From DASYKS01 sp031404815 (GTDB taxonomy: Bacteria; Acidobacteriota; Thermoanaerobaculia; Multivoradales; UBA5704), in contig JANNIH010000115.1 in assembly GCA_031404815.1 (NCBI GenBank), positions 1-64,000 on the forward strand: a stretch of 64,000 nt of DNA, read 5' to 3'. Shown here one piece after another: positions 27,154 to 35,251 of the stretch (positions are counted from its first letter, which is position 1; the number at the start of each line of letters is the position of its first letter). The translations under genes were made by a program, and so were the position numbers. The notes under the pieces were generated by a model that saw only the letters and a program-made list of their open reading frames with translations, searched no databases and was not told the origin of the DNA.

Positions 27154-27654
27154 TCAGGCGCCGGGAGGGGAGGCGAAGGGAGCGAGCTTGCGGAAGCGCG
27201 AAGGCTGCTTGCCGACGCCGCGATCTTCTAAGGCGAGGACGCCTTCGCCGGTCAGCTGTTGGAGAATCCGGTAGAGGGAGCCGCGATCCGGCTCGTAGCC
27301 GAGCGCTGCGCAGACGTCGTTGCGGTCGAAGACCTCGGGAACGTCGGCGAGTGCTTTCTCGACGCCCTCCAAGAGTTGCCCGGCGGGCCGACGTGGCGGT
27401 CGGGTCGCGGTTGGCTTGGCCTCGGGAGGTGCGGGATTAGGGGCGGCCGGCATGGCTTGCGCTGCCGGGTCCGGAAGGGAGATGGGCGGCTCCGCCGCCA
27501 TCGACGGGAAGGCGAAATCCCCCTCGGCGGTGGTCATCCAGACCAGATCGAGGGCTCGGAGCTGCTGGCGGCAGGCCGCTTCCAGCAGCTCGACCCCGGC
27601 GCGATGCTGTGCCTCAATGCGCCGCTTGCGTTCTTCGTATTCGTCGCGTGTCAT
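27154..27654 (-). CDS. Hypothetical protein with coiled coil and winged-helix-like C-terminus
   Basis: A 166-aa protein. Residues 1-40 form a charged helix (RDEYEERKRRIEAQHRAGVE, LLEAACRQQLRALDLVW), 60-95 are a Pro/Ala linker, and 97-160 look like a winged helix (VEKALADVPEVFDRNDVCAA, SLYRILQQLTGEGVLAL). This suggests a small DNA- or protein-binding regulator. I recall similar proteins in related genomes but no named function. Its 3' end abuts the 21-nt repeat arm. No operon partner. Confidence 0.65.
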   Translation of the reverse strand: MTRDEYEERKRRIEAQHRAGVELLEAACRQQLRALDLVWMTTAEGDFAFPSMAAEPPISLPDPAAQAMPAAPNPAPPEAKPTATRPPRRPAGQLLEGVEKALADVPEVFDRNDVCAALGYEPDRGSLYRILQQLTGEGVLALEDRGVGKQPSRFRKLAPFASPPGA

Positions 27655-27771
27655 GTTCGTGCGCGAAGTACATCACGAAGAGCGAGTCGGCGCAAGACCG
27701 GCCGACCGTCTTCCGATCAGGATTTCGACTTCCGAAGCGCGCGAAGCCTGCTGCGTCACCGACTCTTCCCA

Positions 27772-27836
27772 CCGGCGAGGCGATCGCGGGGACCTGGTTC
27801 GATCGCACGCGAGAAAGGGAGGCGCGCTTGCGCAAC
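27772..27836 (+). mobile_element. RAYT-like transposase relic, copy a
   Basis: Within the otherwise featureless gap 27655-28127, these 65 bases encode TGEAIAGTWFDRTREREARL. This matches TGEPIEGTWFDRTREWEARL in the longer relic at 30759-30823, with high nucleotide identity. Flanking reading frames do not continue the family. It is a short remnant of the C-terminal part of the transposase gene. The rest of the gap holds no gene I can support. Confidence 0.6.
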
Positions 27837-28127
27837 TTCACCGTCGCTTGTGGTTCGCCTTCGAGCTTTAACTACTAGGCTTGAGGTGGCAGTGCTGCCA
27901 GAGCCACGGCCGGAGTACAGACCGGCAGGAGGTTGGCGAGCCGTGTCAGTCGGCCGATCGCTCCAGCCACCTCGGCGAGCACCAAGTTGGGCACGACGAT
28001 GGGAATCGATTGTTTCCTTAGTTAGGGCTTCCAGGAACTGGCGACTGACGAGGTGGCCCGGTTCGCCGGGGGCGGGGAGGAAGCGGCCGCTCTGTATCGA
28101 ACCTGTAACCAGCGCTATACTCACGCC

Positions 28128-28370
28128 ATGAGCCAGCTCAACATCCACTTAACCCAGGAGTTCGAGCACCGCCTCTCGCGCCTGATGCGAGTCCGACAGA
28201 TCAAGACCAAGTCCGAAGCGGTGCGGATCGCGGTGGAGGAGACCCTTGAGCGCTCGCTCGAGAGCGGAACTCCTGCCACCGACTTTCACTCGTGGATCGG
28301 TCTCGCGTGCAAGGCGCCGCTCAACCCGCAGCCACGCTTCCGTTCGGACGACGACCTCTGGGGCGATTGA
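28128..28370 (+). CDS. VapB-type antitoxin (ribbon-helix-helix)
   Basis: An 80-aa protein starting at ATG 28128. It opens with MSQLNIHLTQEFEHRLSRLM and KSEAVRIAVEETLERSLE, a ribbon-helix-helix pattern, and ends in an acidic tail (SDDDLWGD) expected to wrap the toxin. It precedes the PIN gene by 4 bp. A TATACT sequence 8 bp before the ATG could be a -10 element, implying a nearly leaderless mRNA. Role: neutralise the PIN toxin and repress the operon. Confidence 0.82.
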   Translation: MSQLNIHLTQEFEHRLSRLMRVRQIKTKSEAVRIAVEETLERSLESGTPATDFHSWIGLACKAPLNPQPRFRSDDDLWGD

Positions 28371-28374
28371 GAGC

Positions 28375-28752
28375 GTGATCGTCGATTCATCCGTCCTCCT
28401 CGCCATCTATTTCGACGAGCCGCTCGCGGTTTGGGCCGCCGATCGCTTGGCCGAACATGCCGGAGAACTTCGAATGAGCACGGTCAACCTGACAGAAGTG
28501 CTCATTCGTCTCCGCGACCGGCAACCCGAGCAGGCTGCCGAGCTCGAAGAGCGCCTCCTCGCGAGCGGCATCCGCTTCGTGGCTCCGGATGTCAAACAAG
28601 CGCGCATCGCGGCTGAAGCTCGGCTCCTCTATCCGCTGAACCTCGGCGACTGTTTCGCCTACGCCCTGGCCACGACAGAGAACTGCCCCCTTCTGACCCT
28701 GGATGGAGACTTTCGCTCGCTGCCCTGCGTGGTTCTGATTCCGAAGGCCTGA
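28375..28752 (+). CDS. PIN domain ribonuclease toxin (VapC-like)
   Basis: A 125-aa PIN protein beginning at GTG 28375, four bases after the antitoxin stop. Acidic residues appear at IVDSSVLLAIYFDE, STVNLTEVLIRL, LNLGDCFAYALA and LLTLDGDF, the canonical order for VapC. The family cleaves tRNA or rRNA when released from antitoxin. Length is normal and nothing is missing. With the upstream RHH gene this is a complete VapBC-type module, unrelated in antitoxin type to the AbrB module at 25490. Confidence 0.87.
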   Translation: MIVDSSVLLAIYFDEPLAVWAADRLAEHAGELRMSTVNLTEVLIRLRDRQPEQAAELEERLLASGIRFVAPDVKQARIAAEARLLYPLNLGDCFAYALATTENCPLLTLDGDFRSLPCVVLIPKA

Positions 28753-29054
28753 AGACTTCTTTCGCGCCCCGCGCCAAGGTCCCCCGGCCTCCCGAGAGAG
28801 GCCGAGCGCTCCGCGCTCACCGGCTGGTGCTGGAGCGTAGACCCTGACCTCGTGCCAGGCGAAACCCAATGTGACCGCCACGGTAATGATGGGTAATGCC
28901 AGTCGCCACCGTACGTCACACGGACGACGTGCGTGAGTGAATGCCACGAGTCACCGCGCCGGACGCTGAAGGCCGAGACCACGCGCCCCCCGGCGGGATG
29001 GGCCGGTCCGGGAAGGGTCTTCTCTGTAATCTAATCTGCCAGGTTCAACAGGTG

Positions 29055-29215
29055 CCACGTGAACCCTGTCGACCGGCTCGGTTTCCGCGGGGGAGTTCTC
29101 CCCCTGGTCTGCCGTTTGTCCGAGCGGGTCGGTTGGTGATCAGCCCGGCGACGTAGGCAGCGGCGGCCAGCCAGTCCGAGGGAAGCCCCACCGAAGTTCC
29201 ATCTCCGCCTGACCC
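29055..29215 (+). mobile_element. RAYT-like transposase relic, copy b (3' end)
   Basis: Encodes RFPRGSSPPGLPFVRAGRLV followed by ISPAT, matching the end of the longest relic. The similarity continues past the stop (GGCCAGCCAGTCCGA, then GTTCCATC), so the element's 3' non-coding end is preserved too. CAGGTGCCAC just upstream resembles the AGGTGCC ends of copy d. The adjoining stretch 28753-29054 shows nothing I can assign. Confidence 0.6.
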
Positions 29216-29355
29216 TTGATGATCTCGACCGCCTTCCTGCCGACTCCGCAGAGCGCTCCGCCCGCCCGATGGAGCAAGACGATCGAGTCCTCGGTCAGGC
29301 CGAGCCGCGTTCGGCAATGGTCGGCGATCAATTCGGTTCCGTAAATTAATCGCAC
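29140..29355 (-). pseudogene. Possible gene fragment of unknown family
   Basis: A minus-strand 71-codon frame reading MRLIYGTELIADHCRTRLGL, then TEDSIVLLHRAGGALCGVG and KAVEIIKGQAEMELR. The first ~55 codons have the composition of a real protein; the last part overlaps the RAYT relic and is probably readthrough. It may be a truncated gene cut by the element. Not recognised. Confidence 0.3.
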
Positions 29356-29406
29356 CCGTTTCCGCGGACCGCTCGGTTCGTACTAGGATTGAGGCGAGGC
29401 AAGACT

Positions 29407-29835
29407 ATGGAACTTCTTGAACGCATCACCATCGACCCGAAGATCTGCCACGGCAGACCGACCCTCCGCGGTCTTCGCTACACGGTGGAGATGGTACTTG
29501 AGTTGCTTAGCTCGGGGATGACCGTGGAGGAGATCCAGATGGACTACGAGGATCTTGAGCATGAAGACATCCTCGCAGCGCTGGCGTACCTCCGCGAGAA
29601 AATCGAGAACCGGACCGACTGTGCCAAGAGGCTTGAGCACCGCCCGTACCACGATCGAAGTATCAACGACCGCTCGGATCAAGCTTCCAGCTCCGCCCGT
29701 GCCGCCGCGACCTCGCGAGCCACTTCGCCCTCACTGATATCGGCGCTGGCCTCGGCCATCCGCGACCGGAGGCGCCCGAAGCGCCGCAAAACCTCGCCTT
29801 CCTCGAGCTCTTGGAAGCGGAGGAATGCCTCATAG
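29407..29835 (+). CDS. DUF433 antitoxin-like protein with aberrant C-terminus
   Basis: The first ~65 residues are a DUF433 domain: LLERITIDPKICHGRPTLRG, LRYTVEMVLELLSSGMTVEE and DILAALAYL. DUF433 proteins are small antitoxins normally followed by a DUF5615 PIN-like toxin. Here the frame runs on for ~75 unrelated residues, antisense to a PIN gene start and to the Phd antitoxin. No DUF5615 gene is present. The domain end near 29600 looks like a recombination junction, so this is an orphan, chimeric antitoxin gene. Confidence 0.65.
   Translation: MELLERITIDPKICHGRPTLRGLRYTVEMVLELLSSGMTVEEIQMDYEDLEHEDILAALAYLREKIENRTDCAKRLEHRPYHDRSINDRSDQASSSARAAATSRATSPSLISALASAIRDRRRPKRRKTSPSSSSWKRRNAS
29598..29682 (-). 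pseudogene. PIN toxin truncated after ~28 codons
   Basis: Starting at ATG 29682 (ATGA overlap with the Phd-type antitoxin), the frame reads MIRAVVDTSIVVRAVLKPLG and TVGPVL, a typical PIN N-terminus with its first catalytic Asp. Beyond about 29598 it continues open to 29383, but only as the antisense of the DUF433 gene. The remaining catalytic acids are lost, so it should be inactive. Confidence 0.72.
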
Positions 29836-29960
29836 GGAACCAGAGCCGCCCGCGGCTGGCTTCCCCGGATCAGGACATACGGCACATGCTCCTCGGCCAC
29901 CTCGTCGAGCACCGCTTTGAGCCGACGCTGAAGGTCGGTGACACCGATGATCTTCTGCAT
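29679..29960 (-). CDS. Phd/YefM-type antitoxin
   Basis: A 93-aa protein opening MQKIIGVTDLQRRLKAVLDE with VPYVLIRGSQPRAALVPYEA, the Phd/YefM fold that binds DNA through its N-terminal half. The C-terminal half is an acidic helix (EVAREVAAARAELEA) that would cap a toxin. Its partner PIN gene is truncated right after the start, so only the antitoxin half is intact. Such orphans can still neutralise related toxins in trans (inference). Confidence 0.78.
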   Translation of the reverse strand: MQKIIGVTDLQRRLKAVLDEVAEEHVPYVLIRGSQPRAALVPYEAFLRFQELEEGEVLRRFGRLRSRMAEASADISEGEVAREVAAARAELEA

Positions 29961-30344
29961 GGGGATCGACTCCTATCGTGAAAACATGAAGCCAGCTTCA
30001 TAGCCAGCTCCATGCTCAGGATCATATTGTAGGCGATCGAGGCTGGCAAACTTCGCTCTACGAGAGGTTCGAGCAACGCGCGGAATTCAGCCTTCGTCAT
30101 GGGGTCGGATCCAGGTGCCCCCTGCCACAGGTGCTGCCACAGGTGCCTGCCAAAGGTGCTACGCGAACCTCTGGGCAGCGAGGCTGCTTGCGGGTTGCGG
30201 GTGAACGGGGTTCGAGCCGAGGAGAGCAGCGCTAGCTGCGGCGCTGCTCGGCATCTCTGAGCGGTGCAGCGCACTGCCGGATCTCGACGCACGGAGTCCC
30301 GAAGCTCGATCTGATGGTCCAAACCGCCGGTTTTGACATCGTCG
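29961..30344. other. Gap with 12-nt direct repeats, no supported gene
   Basis: Three tandem copies of TGCCACAGGTGC (the last TGCCAAAGGTGC) occupy 30123-30159. AGGTGCC also occurs at the ends of the nearby RAYT element. A minus-strand frame from ATG 30100 reads MTKAEFRALLEPLVERSLPA, then SIAYNMILSMELAMKL, which looks protein-like for ~38 codons but then enters the antitoxin gene out of frame. It may be a fragment. Nothing else is recognisable. Confidence 0.4.
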
Positions 30345-30485
30345 CCTACGCCTTGGTTCGCCAGGGCATTTGAAGAGGCGGCCGAGTACCTGAGGGTCGG
30401 TGACCGGCTGGCTCGGTTTCCGAGGGGGAGTTTTCCTCTCGGTCTGCCGTTCGTCCGAGTAGGCTGGTTGGCGATCAACCCGGCC
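30345..30485 (+). mobile_element. RAYT-like transposase relic, copy c
   Basis: Encodes WFARAFEEAAEYLRVGDRLA, then RFPRGSFPLGLPFVRVGWLA and INPA, matching the C-terminus of the longest relic (WFARAFREAAEYLRAGDRLA). Only the last ~45 codons are preserved. It sits 80 bp before the left inverted repeat of copy d and is in the same orientation, so the copies are arranged as direct repeats. Confidence 0.62.
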
Positions 30486-30564
30486 AGAAAGGCCAGGCTG
30501 GGCGCTCAAACCCGAAAGTCTTCTGAAAGTTACGACCGCCTGGCCTCGGGGATTGTCGCCTGCA

Positions 30565-31593
30565 AATAGGTGCCACCCTAACCTGCGCAACCCGGCCCCC
30601 GCAAAAGATTGCGCGCCGCTACCAGGCGATTCTGGTGAGCGACGAAGAAGAAGCCCAGGTGGGGCGCCTGGTCTACGTCCTCTCTCACGGCTGCAAGGAG
30701 AACCTGGTCGCCCGGCCCCAGGATTGGCCGGGGGTTCACTGCGTGAACGCGCTTCTCACCGGCGAGCCGATCGAAGGGACCTGGTTCGATCGGACACGGG
30801 AGTGGGAAGCGCGGCTGCGCGGCGAGGAGGTCGGCGCCCGGCATTTCGCGGAAACCGAAACCGTGAACCTGGCCCCCTTGCCTTGCTGGCAGCACCTGGC
30901 GGGGGAGCAGTACCGCGAGCGGGTCGCCGGGATGATCGAGGAGATCATCGCCCAAGCCGCCGCGCGGCGAGCGGCGACAGGAATCGAGCCCCTCGGTGCC
31001 ACCGCGATCCTCCGGCAGCAGCCGTTTTCTCAGCCGGCGAAGACGAAGAAGTCCCCCGCGCCGCTCGTCCCCGCCTCGAGCAAACGGGTTCGGACCGAGA
31101 TGAAGATCGCCTATGCTTGGTTCGCCAGAGCCTTCCGAGAGGCGGCGGAGTACCTGCGGGCCGGCGATCGGCTGGCTCGGTTCCCCCGGCGGAGTTTTCC
31201 TCCCGGTCTGCCGTTTGTTCGAGCGGGCTGGTTGGTGATCAGCCCGCCGACGTAGGTAGCGCCGGCCAGCCAGTCCGAAGGAACCCAAAGTTCCATCCAG
31301 CTGCTCCGCCGGCCTTGGATCGATGCTCGACGCCTTGGCTCGTCGCTCTGAAGACCCTCGCGCTCGGATTTCGAAGTGATTCCCGCCGAAACACCGGCTG
31401 CAACTCGCTCTGCCGCCGAAGATTCCGGCCGGGGCAGCTGTCTGACCTTCGTATTCGCCGCACCTATTCCCGCCCCGAACTACGGCCGAGACTGAGGCAC
31501 CGGCATCAAGGCGAAAGCCGCCGGTAACAGCGACTCCCTCGACCTACAGCCACCGCGCCCGCCGCCGACTCTACCCTATCGCGGGCACCTATT
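30565..31593 (+). mobile_element. RAYT-like element bounded by 10-bp inverted repeats
   Basis: AATAGGTGCC at 30565-30574 and its exact reverse complement GGCACCTATT at 31584-31593 bound ~1.03 kb containing the longest transposase relic. The internal 3' non-coding part (31256-31583) shares GGCCAGCCAGTCCGA with copy b and otherwise shows no gene. Short palindromic ends flanking a lone Y1-type transposase are what REP-associated systems look like. Assignment as one element is an inference from position and the repeats. Confidence 0.5.
30595..31255 (+). pseudogene. RAYT-like (REP-associated Y1) transposase, C-terminal part
   Basis: From about 30595 the frame reads KIARRYQAILVSDEEEAQVG, VYVLSHGCKENLVARPQDWP, GVHCVNALLTGEPIEGTWFD and ends LPFVRAGWLVISPPT. 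The middle is the recognisable C-terminal region of Y1/RAYT proteins (ENLV-x-DWPGVH). The N-terminal ~130 residues with the catalytic HUH and Tyr are missing, so it cannot cleave DNA. It is the longest of four copies. A GTG at 30635 could still start a peptide, but as an enzyme this is dead. Confidence 0.68.
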
Positions 31594-31665
31594 GCCCACG
31601 CGCCACCTTGTGGTAAGATTCAATAACGCTGGCACTGATTCGCAGGCTCGGTTGTCGACAGACCT

Positions 31666-33354
31666 ATGGACCTGTTTTTATCGGGGGAGAAAATGGACCT
31701 TTTCACCTTGAAACCGCAGCTTCAACCTGACACGCTTCTTGTTGGAAAGAAAGCTAAATATAGAATCAATAAGTACATCAGCGGCGGTCAAGCCGGTGAG
31801 ACCTACTTAGCGGCGACTGTCGATTGCGGTAATCCATCACGGGAGCTTCATGACGGGATAAGTGTCATCGTCAAATATCCTCGTATTCACGGCTCTCTGA
31901 CCGCGAGCGAGATCACAGAGCGCCTGGCCCGACTCAATTACCTCTTCACTATAGAGGAGGCTACTCTTGGACGTCTCGCCGGCGCTCAGTGCGTCGCACA
32001 GTTGCTCGATAGCGGAAATCACAGCTATATACACAGGGGGCAGCAGGTCTGTCCCATCTTCCTTGTGCAACAGTTCATTGATGGTTATCCGCTCAGTCGG
32101 TGGGCTTCTTCGCTAAAGAATTCCGATGAATTTAGTGGCATTCCTGATCCGGCTATCTTTTTCACCATGGCGAGGAACTTGGCCCTGGCTCTTCGCGACA
32201 TCCACCGGCGCCTGGTAATTCATGGTGATATCTGGCCCGAGAATATCCTCGTTACGTCCGATGGGGTGCCAATACTTATCGACTTCGGTCAGGCCCTGTT
32301 TAGGGAGGCGGTCACGGACCCTTCGCAAATTCCTGGGCGCAATACTCGCTATCAAGCTCCGGAGAGTGTACGCTCAGTTGGAGGGGATATCTACTCGGCG
32401 GGCGGAGTGCTGTTCTTCCTGGCCACTGGCAAGGACCCTATCGCGTCGTCCAGGGACAATGACGGTTTGAAAGCCGAAATATCCAGATGCTTGCAACAAT
32501 GTAACCCGGATCTATATACCGCGAACTGCGGTGTCGTTGACATCATCGCGCGCTGCCTGCGGTATGGCAACATTGGCCGAACGCGCAATGCACAGAGCCT
32601 ACTTGAGGATTTGGACGCATTTACCGAACCGCCGACGGCGCGAGGTCTACTCGAAGATGCGAGCGGCCTCGCTGATGCAGCGGGGCGGCTAGACGCTTCT
32701 TCACGGCCGCTGTTTAAATGGATGGCCGGATTTCAACTCCGGGAAGTGTCCGCGCTTCTTGCGGACTTGACTCAGGGCGTCTACGACCTTGCCGGAGAGC
32801 ACGATGAGCTGGTTGCCGCCCTGACCCAATATGTAAATTTCCTGGAACCAGGGGATGAATATTTGACGGTGACCGTTCCACAGTTTTGGTGGCCCCAGAA
32901 TGTGGGCATCAACGGCCGATTCGTGGCCATAACGAAGGTGGCGGCACTTCGTGGCGCTATAATTCGGAGAATTTTTGCCGTGAACGAGGATGACCTTGCC
33001 ACGGATATGTGGTTTCCAAAGATCCTGGAAGCCCAGATGAAAGCAGTAAATGAGGTTTCTACCTATCAGACAAGCGGTAGATACGAGGCTCACATTCTCG
33101 CTGTCGATATCGAGACGAGACGAAGGATGACGAGCGACGGAAGTCACTTTGGTTTGTTGCTTAAGGGGGATGATGCCGTGGCGATCTATCCTAGATATCG
33201 AGAAGATGGACTGCTGGTGGGCATCCAGTTCCGAAGTGGGCGTGCCATGGCCCAGACCCTTCGTGAGGAGTTTGAGCTGTTCGAAGGCCGGGCCGTAATC
33301 TTGCGAGAGTATTATGACGCATGGGTTCAGAAGTACCACGAGCAACAGATTTGA
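31666..33354 (+). CDS. Protein kinase-like protein with uncharacterised C-terminal domain
   Basis: A 562-aa protein with visibly lower GC than its neighbours. ATG 31666 opens the frame; ATG 31693, after GGGGGAG, is an equally good start. Residues about 30-310 are a Hanks-type kinase: glycine loop ISGGQAGETYLA, catalytic loop HGDIWPENIL (about 186, HGD in place of HRD), DFG at about 206, and YQAPE as the APE motif. Residues about 370-562 form another domain (GINGRFVAITKVAALRG, AIIRRIFAVNEDDL) with no metal or nuclease motif that I recognise. A sensor or effector part is inferred. It sits directly beside the RAYT relics, suggesting transfer. Confidence 0.72.
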   Translation: MDLFLSGEKMDLFTLKPQLQPDTLLVGKKAKYRINKYISGGQAGETYLAATVDCGNPSRELHDGISVIVKYPRIHGSLTASEITERLARLNYLFTIEEATLGRLAGAQCVAQLLDSGNHSYIHRGQQVCPIFLVQQFIDGYPLSRWASSLKNSDEFSGIPDPAIFFTMARNLALALRDIHRRLVIHGDIWPENILVTSDGVPILIDFGQALFREAVTDPSQIPGRNTRYQAPESVRSVGGDIYSAGGVLFFLATGKDPIASSRDNDGLKAEISRCLQQCNPDLYTANCGVVDIIARCLRYGNIGRTRNAQSLLEDLDAFTEPPTARGLLEDASGLADAAGRLDASSRPLFKWMAGFQLREVSALLADLTQGVYDLAGEHDELVAALTQYVNFLEPGDEYLTVTVPQFWWPQNVGINGRFVAITKVAALRGAIIRRIFAVNEDDLATDMWFPKILEAQMKAVNEVSTYQTSGRYEAHILAVDIETRRRMTSDGSHFGLLLKGDDAVAIYPRYREDGLLVGIQFRSGRAMAQTLREEFELFEGRAVILREYYDAWVQKYHEQQI

Positions 33355-33495
33355 GCACCTCAGGACCCTTCGCAAGCGACAGCGCTCGAACGCTTCGTAG
33401 ATGTCAGGCATGCTGTTAGTGAAGCATCGTGCGGCACTGTGCGGACCCTTTCCATTCCAGGTCCGTACGGTAAGCTTCTCTCTTACCCACCCCCC

Positions 33496-34668
33496 ATGCG
33501 CATCCTCCTCATCGCCAACACCCTCCCCCCCCGTGACCTCTCCGGCGTAGGGGAGCAAGTCCTCCAGCTCGCGGCGGGGCTCACCTCCCTGGGTTGCGAG
33601 GTCGAGATCTTGGGGCGCAAGGGCGCCGGGCGCGACGGGGCGCCGGGGCCGAAGATCCTCTTTCCGCTCACGATCGTGCCCGCGACCCTGCGTGCCCTGC
33701 GCCGATTTCGACCCGATGTCGTACAAGTCCACGAGTCGGACGGGGCGCTCGCGGCGTCGGCGGTGCTTTGGGCGCGGGGGATGCAGGGGAGGGGAACGCC
33801 GGATCGGCCGCGTCCTTTGCTCGCGGCTCTCCTCCAGGTGAGCTACGTCGAGGAGAAGAAGGCGGTTCGGTCTCTGGTGGCGGCTGGGCGGGAGATCGGG
33901 TGGCCGGGGGGCGTCGAGAAGCGGTTTCGGTGGTTGAAGGCTCCGATCCAGATCTTTTTCGGCCGGTGGACGGCTCGGCGGGCGGATCTGGTGCTCGCTC
34001 CGAGCGCGGCGACGGCGGCGGAGCTGGTGCGCGACTACGGCGCGCAGCGGGTGGAGGTCTTGCCGAATGCGACCGGGGGGCTGGCTCCTTTGAGACCGCC
34101 GGAGCGGTTGGCGGAGGACGGCGAGGGGTATTTGCTGTTCGTCGGCCGGCTGCGGATTCGCAAGGGGGTAGAGGTTCTTTTCGACGCGCTTCGGTCGCTT
34201 GCCGATGCGCGGCTTTTGATCGCGGGCGACGGCGAGCACCGAGCCGCTTTGGTGGCGAAAGCGGGGGAGTTGGGCTTGTTGGCGTCGGGTGCGGTATCCT
34301 TCCTCGGCCGCTGCGGTTCGTCCCGGGTGGCCGGCCTGCTCGCCGGGGCTCGTGCTCTGGTCGTCCCTTCGACCTACGAGGGGATGCCGCTCGTGGTGCT
34401 CGAAGCGATGGCCGCCGGGTTGCCGGTGGTCGCGAGCCGGGTGAGCGGGATACCCGAAGTGGTCGTGGACGGCGAGACCGGTTGGCTGGTGCCGGCCGAA
34501 GATCCTGTGGCGCTCTGCCGGGTGCTCGCCGAGATCGAAGCCGATCCTGGCGAAGCGAAAAGGCGGGGCGAGGCGGGCCGGCGGCGGGTGGCCGAGCGCT
34601 ATCGGCCGGAAGTGGTGGCCGGGCTCTGGCAAAAGATCGTGCTGGCACGGCGCCAAGAATTGACGTGA
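33496..34668 (+). CDS. GT4 family glycosyltransferase
   Basis: A 390-aa GT-B enzyme; ATG 33496 opens on MRILLIANTLPPRDLSGVGE, the usual GT4 N-terminus, so upstream codons are excluded. The donor half has LLFVGRLRIRKGVEVLFDAL and the EX7E motif in STYEGMPLVVLEAMAAGLPV, then GIPEVVVDGETGWLVPAEDP. It transfers a nucleotide-activated sugar to a lipid-linked or capsular acceptor at the inner face of the membrane. It is followed by a membrane protein and a GT2 gene, forming a second small glycan cluster. Acceptor unknown. Confidence 0.9.
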   Translation: MRILLIANTLPPRDLSGVGEQVLQLAAGLTSLGCEVEILGRKGAGRDGAPGPKILFPLTIVPATLRALRRFRPDVVQVHESDGALAASAVLWARGMQGRGTPDRPRPLLAALLQVSYVEEKKAVRSLVAAGREIGWPGGVEKRFRWLKAPIQIFFGRWTARRADLVLAPSAATAAELVRDYGAQRVEVLPNATGGLAPLRPPERLAEDGEGYLLFVGRLRIRKGVEVLFDALRSLADARLLIAGDGEHRAALVAKAGELGLLASGAVSFLGRCGSSRVAGLLAGARALVVPSTYEGMPLVVLEAMAAGLPVVASRVSGIPEVVVDGETGWLVPAEDPVALCRVLAEIEADPGEAKRRGEAGRRRVAERYRPEVVAGLWQKIVLARRQELT

Positions 34669-34732
34669 GACGGATGGAATCGAGCCGCGCCGGGAGGCGC
34701 TGCGGAAAGGGCATCGAGGGAACCCAAACGCC

Positions 34733-35251
34733 ATGAACGAACGAGCGAACGCCTCGAAACGGGGTTACATGGGGCGCGGTCTGCTCGTCGTGATCGCCAT
34801 CGTCGGCCTCGGCCTGGTCGCGGTGGCAGGCGCCGGGTACCGTTGGTTCGGCGATCAGCGGCTGCATATTCTGCTCGCCCTGATCGCGTCGCTCATTCTG
34901 CTATTTGCCCACTCGTGGATCTCGATCTACCTGGTCGGCACCGCCCGGCTGATTGCGAAAAGTGTCGCCGAGCACGGTTGGGACGCCGCCGAGGACGTTA
35001 ACCGCCGTCGCTTCGTCCGCCGGGCGCTCCCCTGGCTTCTGGTCGCCGGAATTGCCGTCCTCGCCGCGTTCCTGTCGGGGGCGCTGTCGATGGTTCGCGA
35101 CGACGTGAGCGCGCCGCGCATCGCCCACAACGTCATCTTCTTCGTCGCCTTGGCGCTGCAAGCCGTGGCGCTGGTGGCCGCGCGGCCGGCGCTCGCCGAG
35201 ACCGAGCGGCGGATTCGCGCGCTCGACGCGCGAATCGGCAGCCCGCCATGA
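34733..35251 (+). CDS. Four-helix integral membrane protein
   Basis: A 172-aa protein with four hydrophobic segments at about 17-37, 44-66, 96-118 and 132-152, separated by a conserved-looking cytoplasmic stretch (SVAEHGWDAAEDVNRRRFVR). It starts at ATG 34733 and its stop overlaps the GT2 start by 4 nt. No family recognised. Position between two glycosyltransferases suggests an envelope role, perhaps in lipid-carrier handling, but nothing in the sequence proves it. Confidence 0.7.
   Translation: MNERANASKRGYMGRGLLVVIAIVGLGLVAVAGAGYRWFGDQRLHILLALIASLILLFAHSWISIYLVGTARLIAKSVAEHGWDAAEDVNRRRFVRRALPWLLVAGIAVLAAFLSGALSMVRDDVSAPRIAHNVIFFVALALQAVALVAARPALAETERRIRALDARIGSPP

Noticed and set aside
31666..33354. 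Toxin-antitoxin HipA-type kinase
   Set aside because: The motifs are those of Hanks-type kinases (G-loop, HGDxxPxN, DFG, APE), not HipA, and there is no HipB-like HTH gene upstream.
32701..34734. 677-codon minus-strand open frame
   Set aside because: Antisense to the C-terminal domain of the kinase-like gene and to the GT4 gene; its translation is low-complexity Arg/Pro/His.
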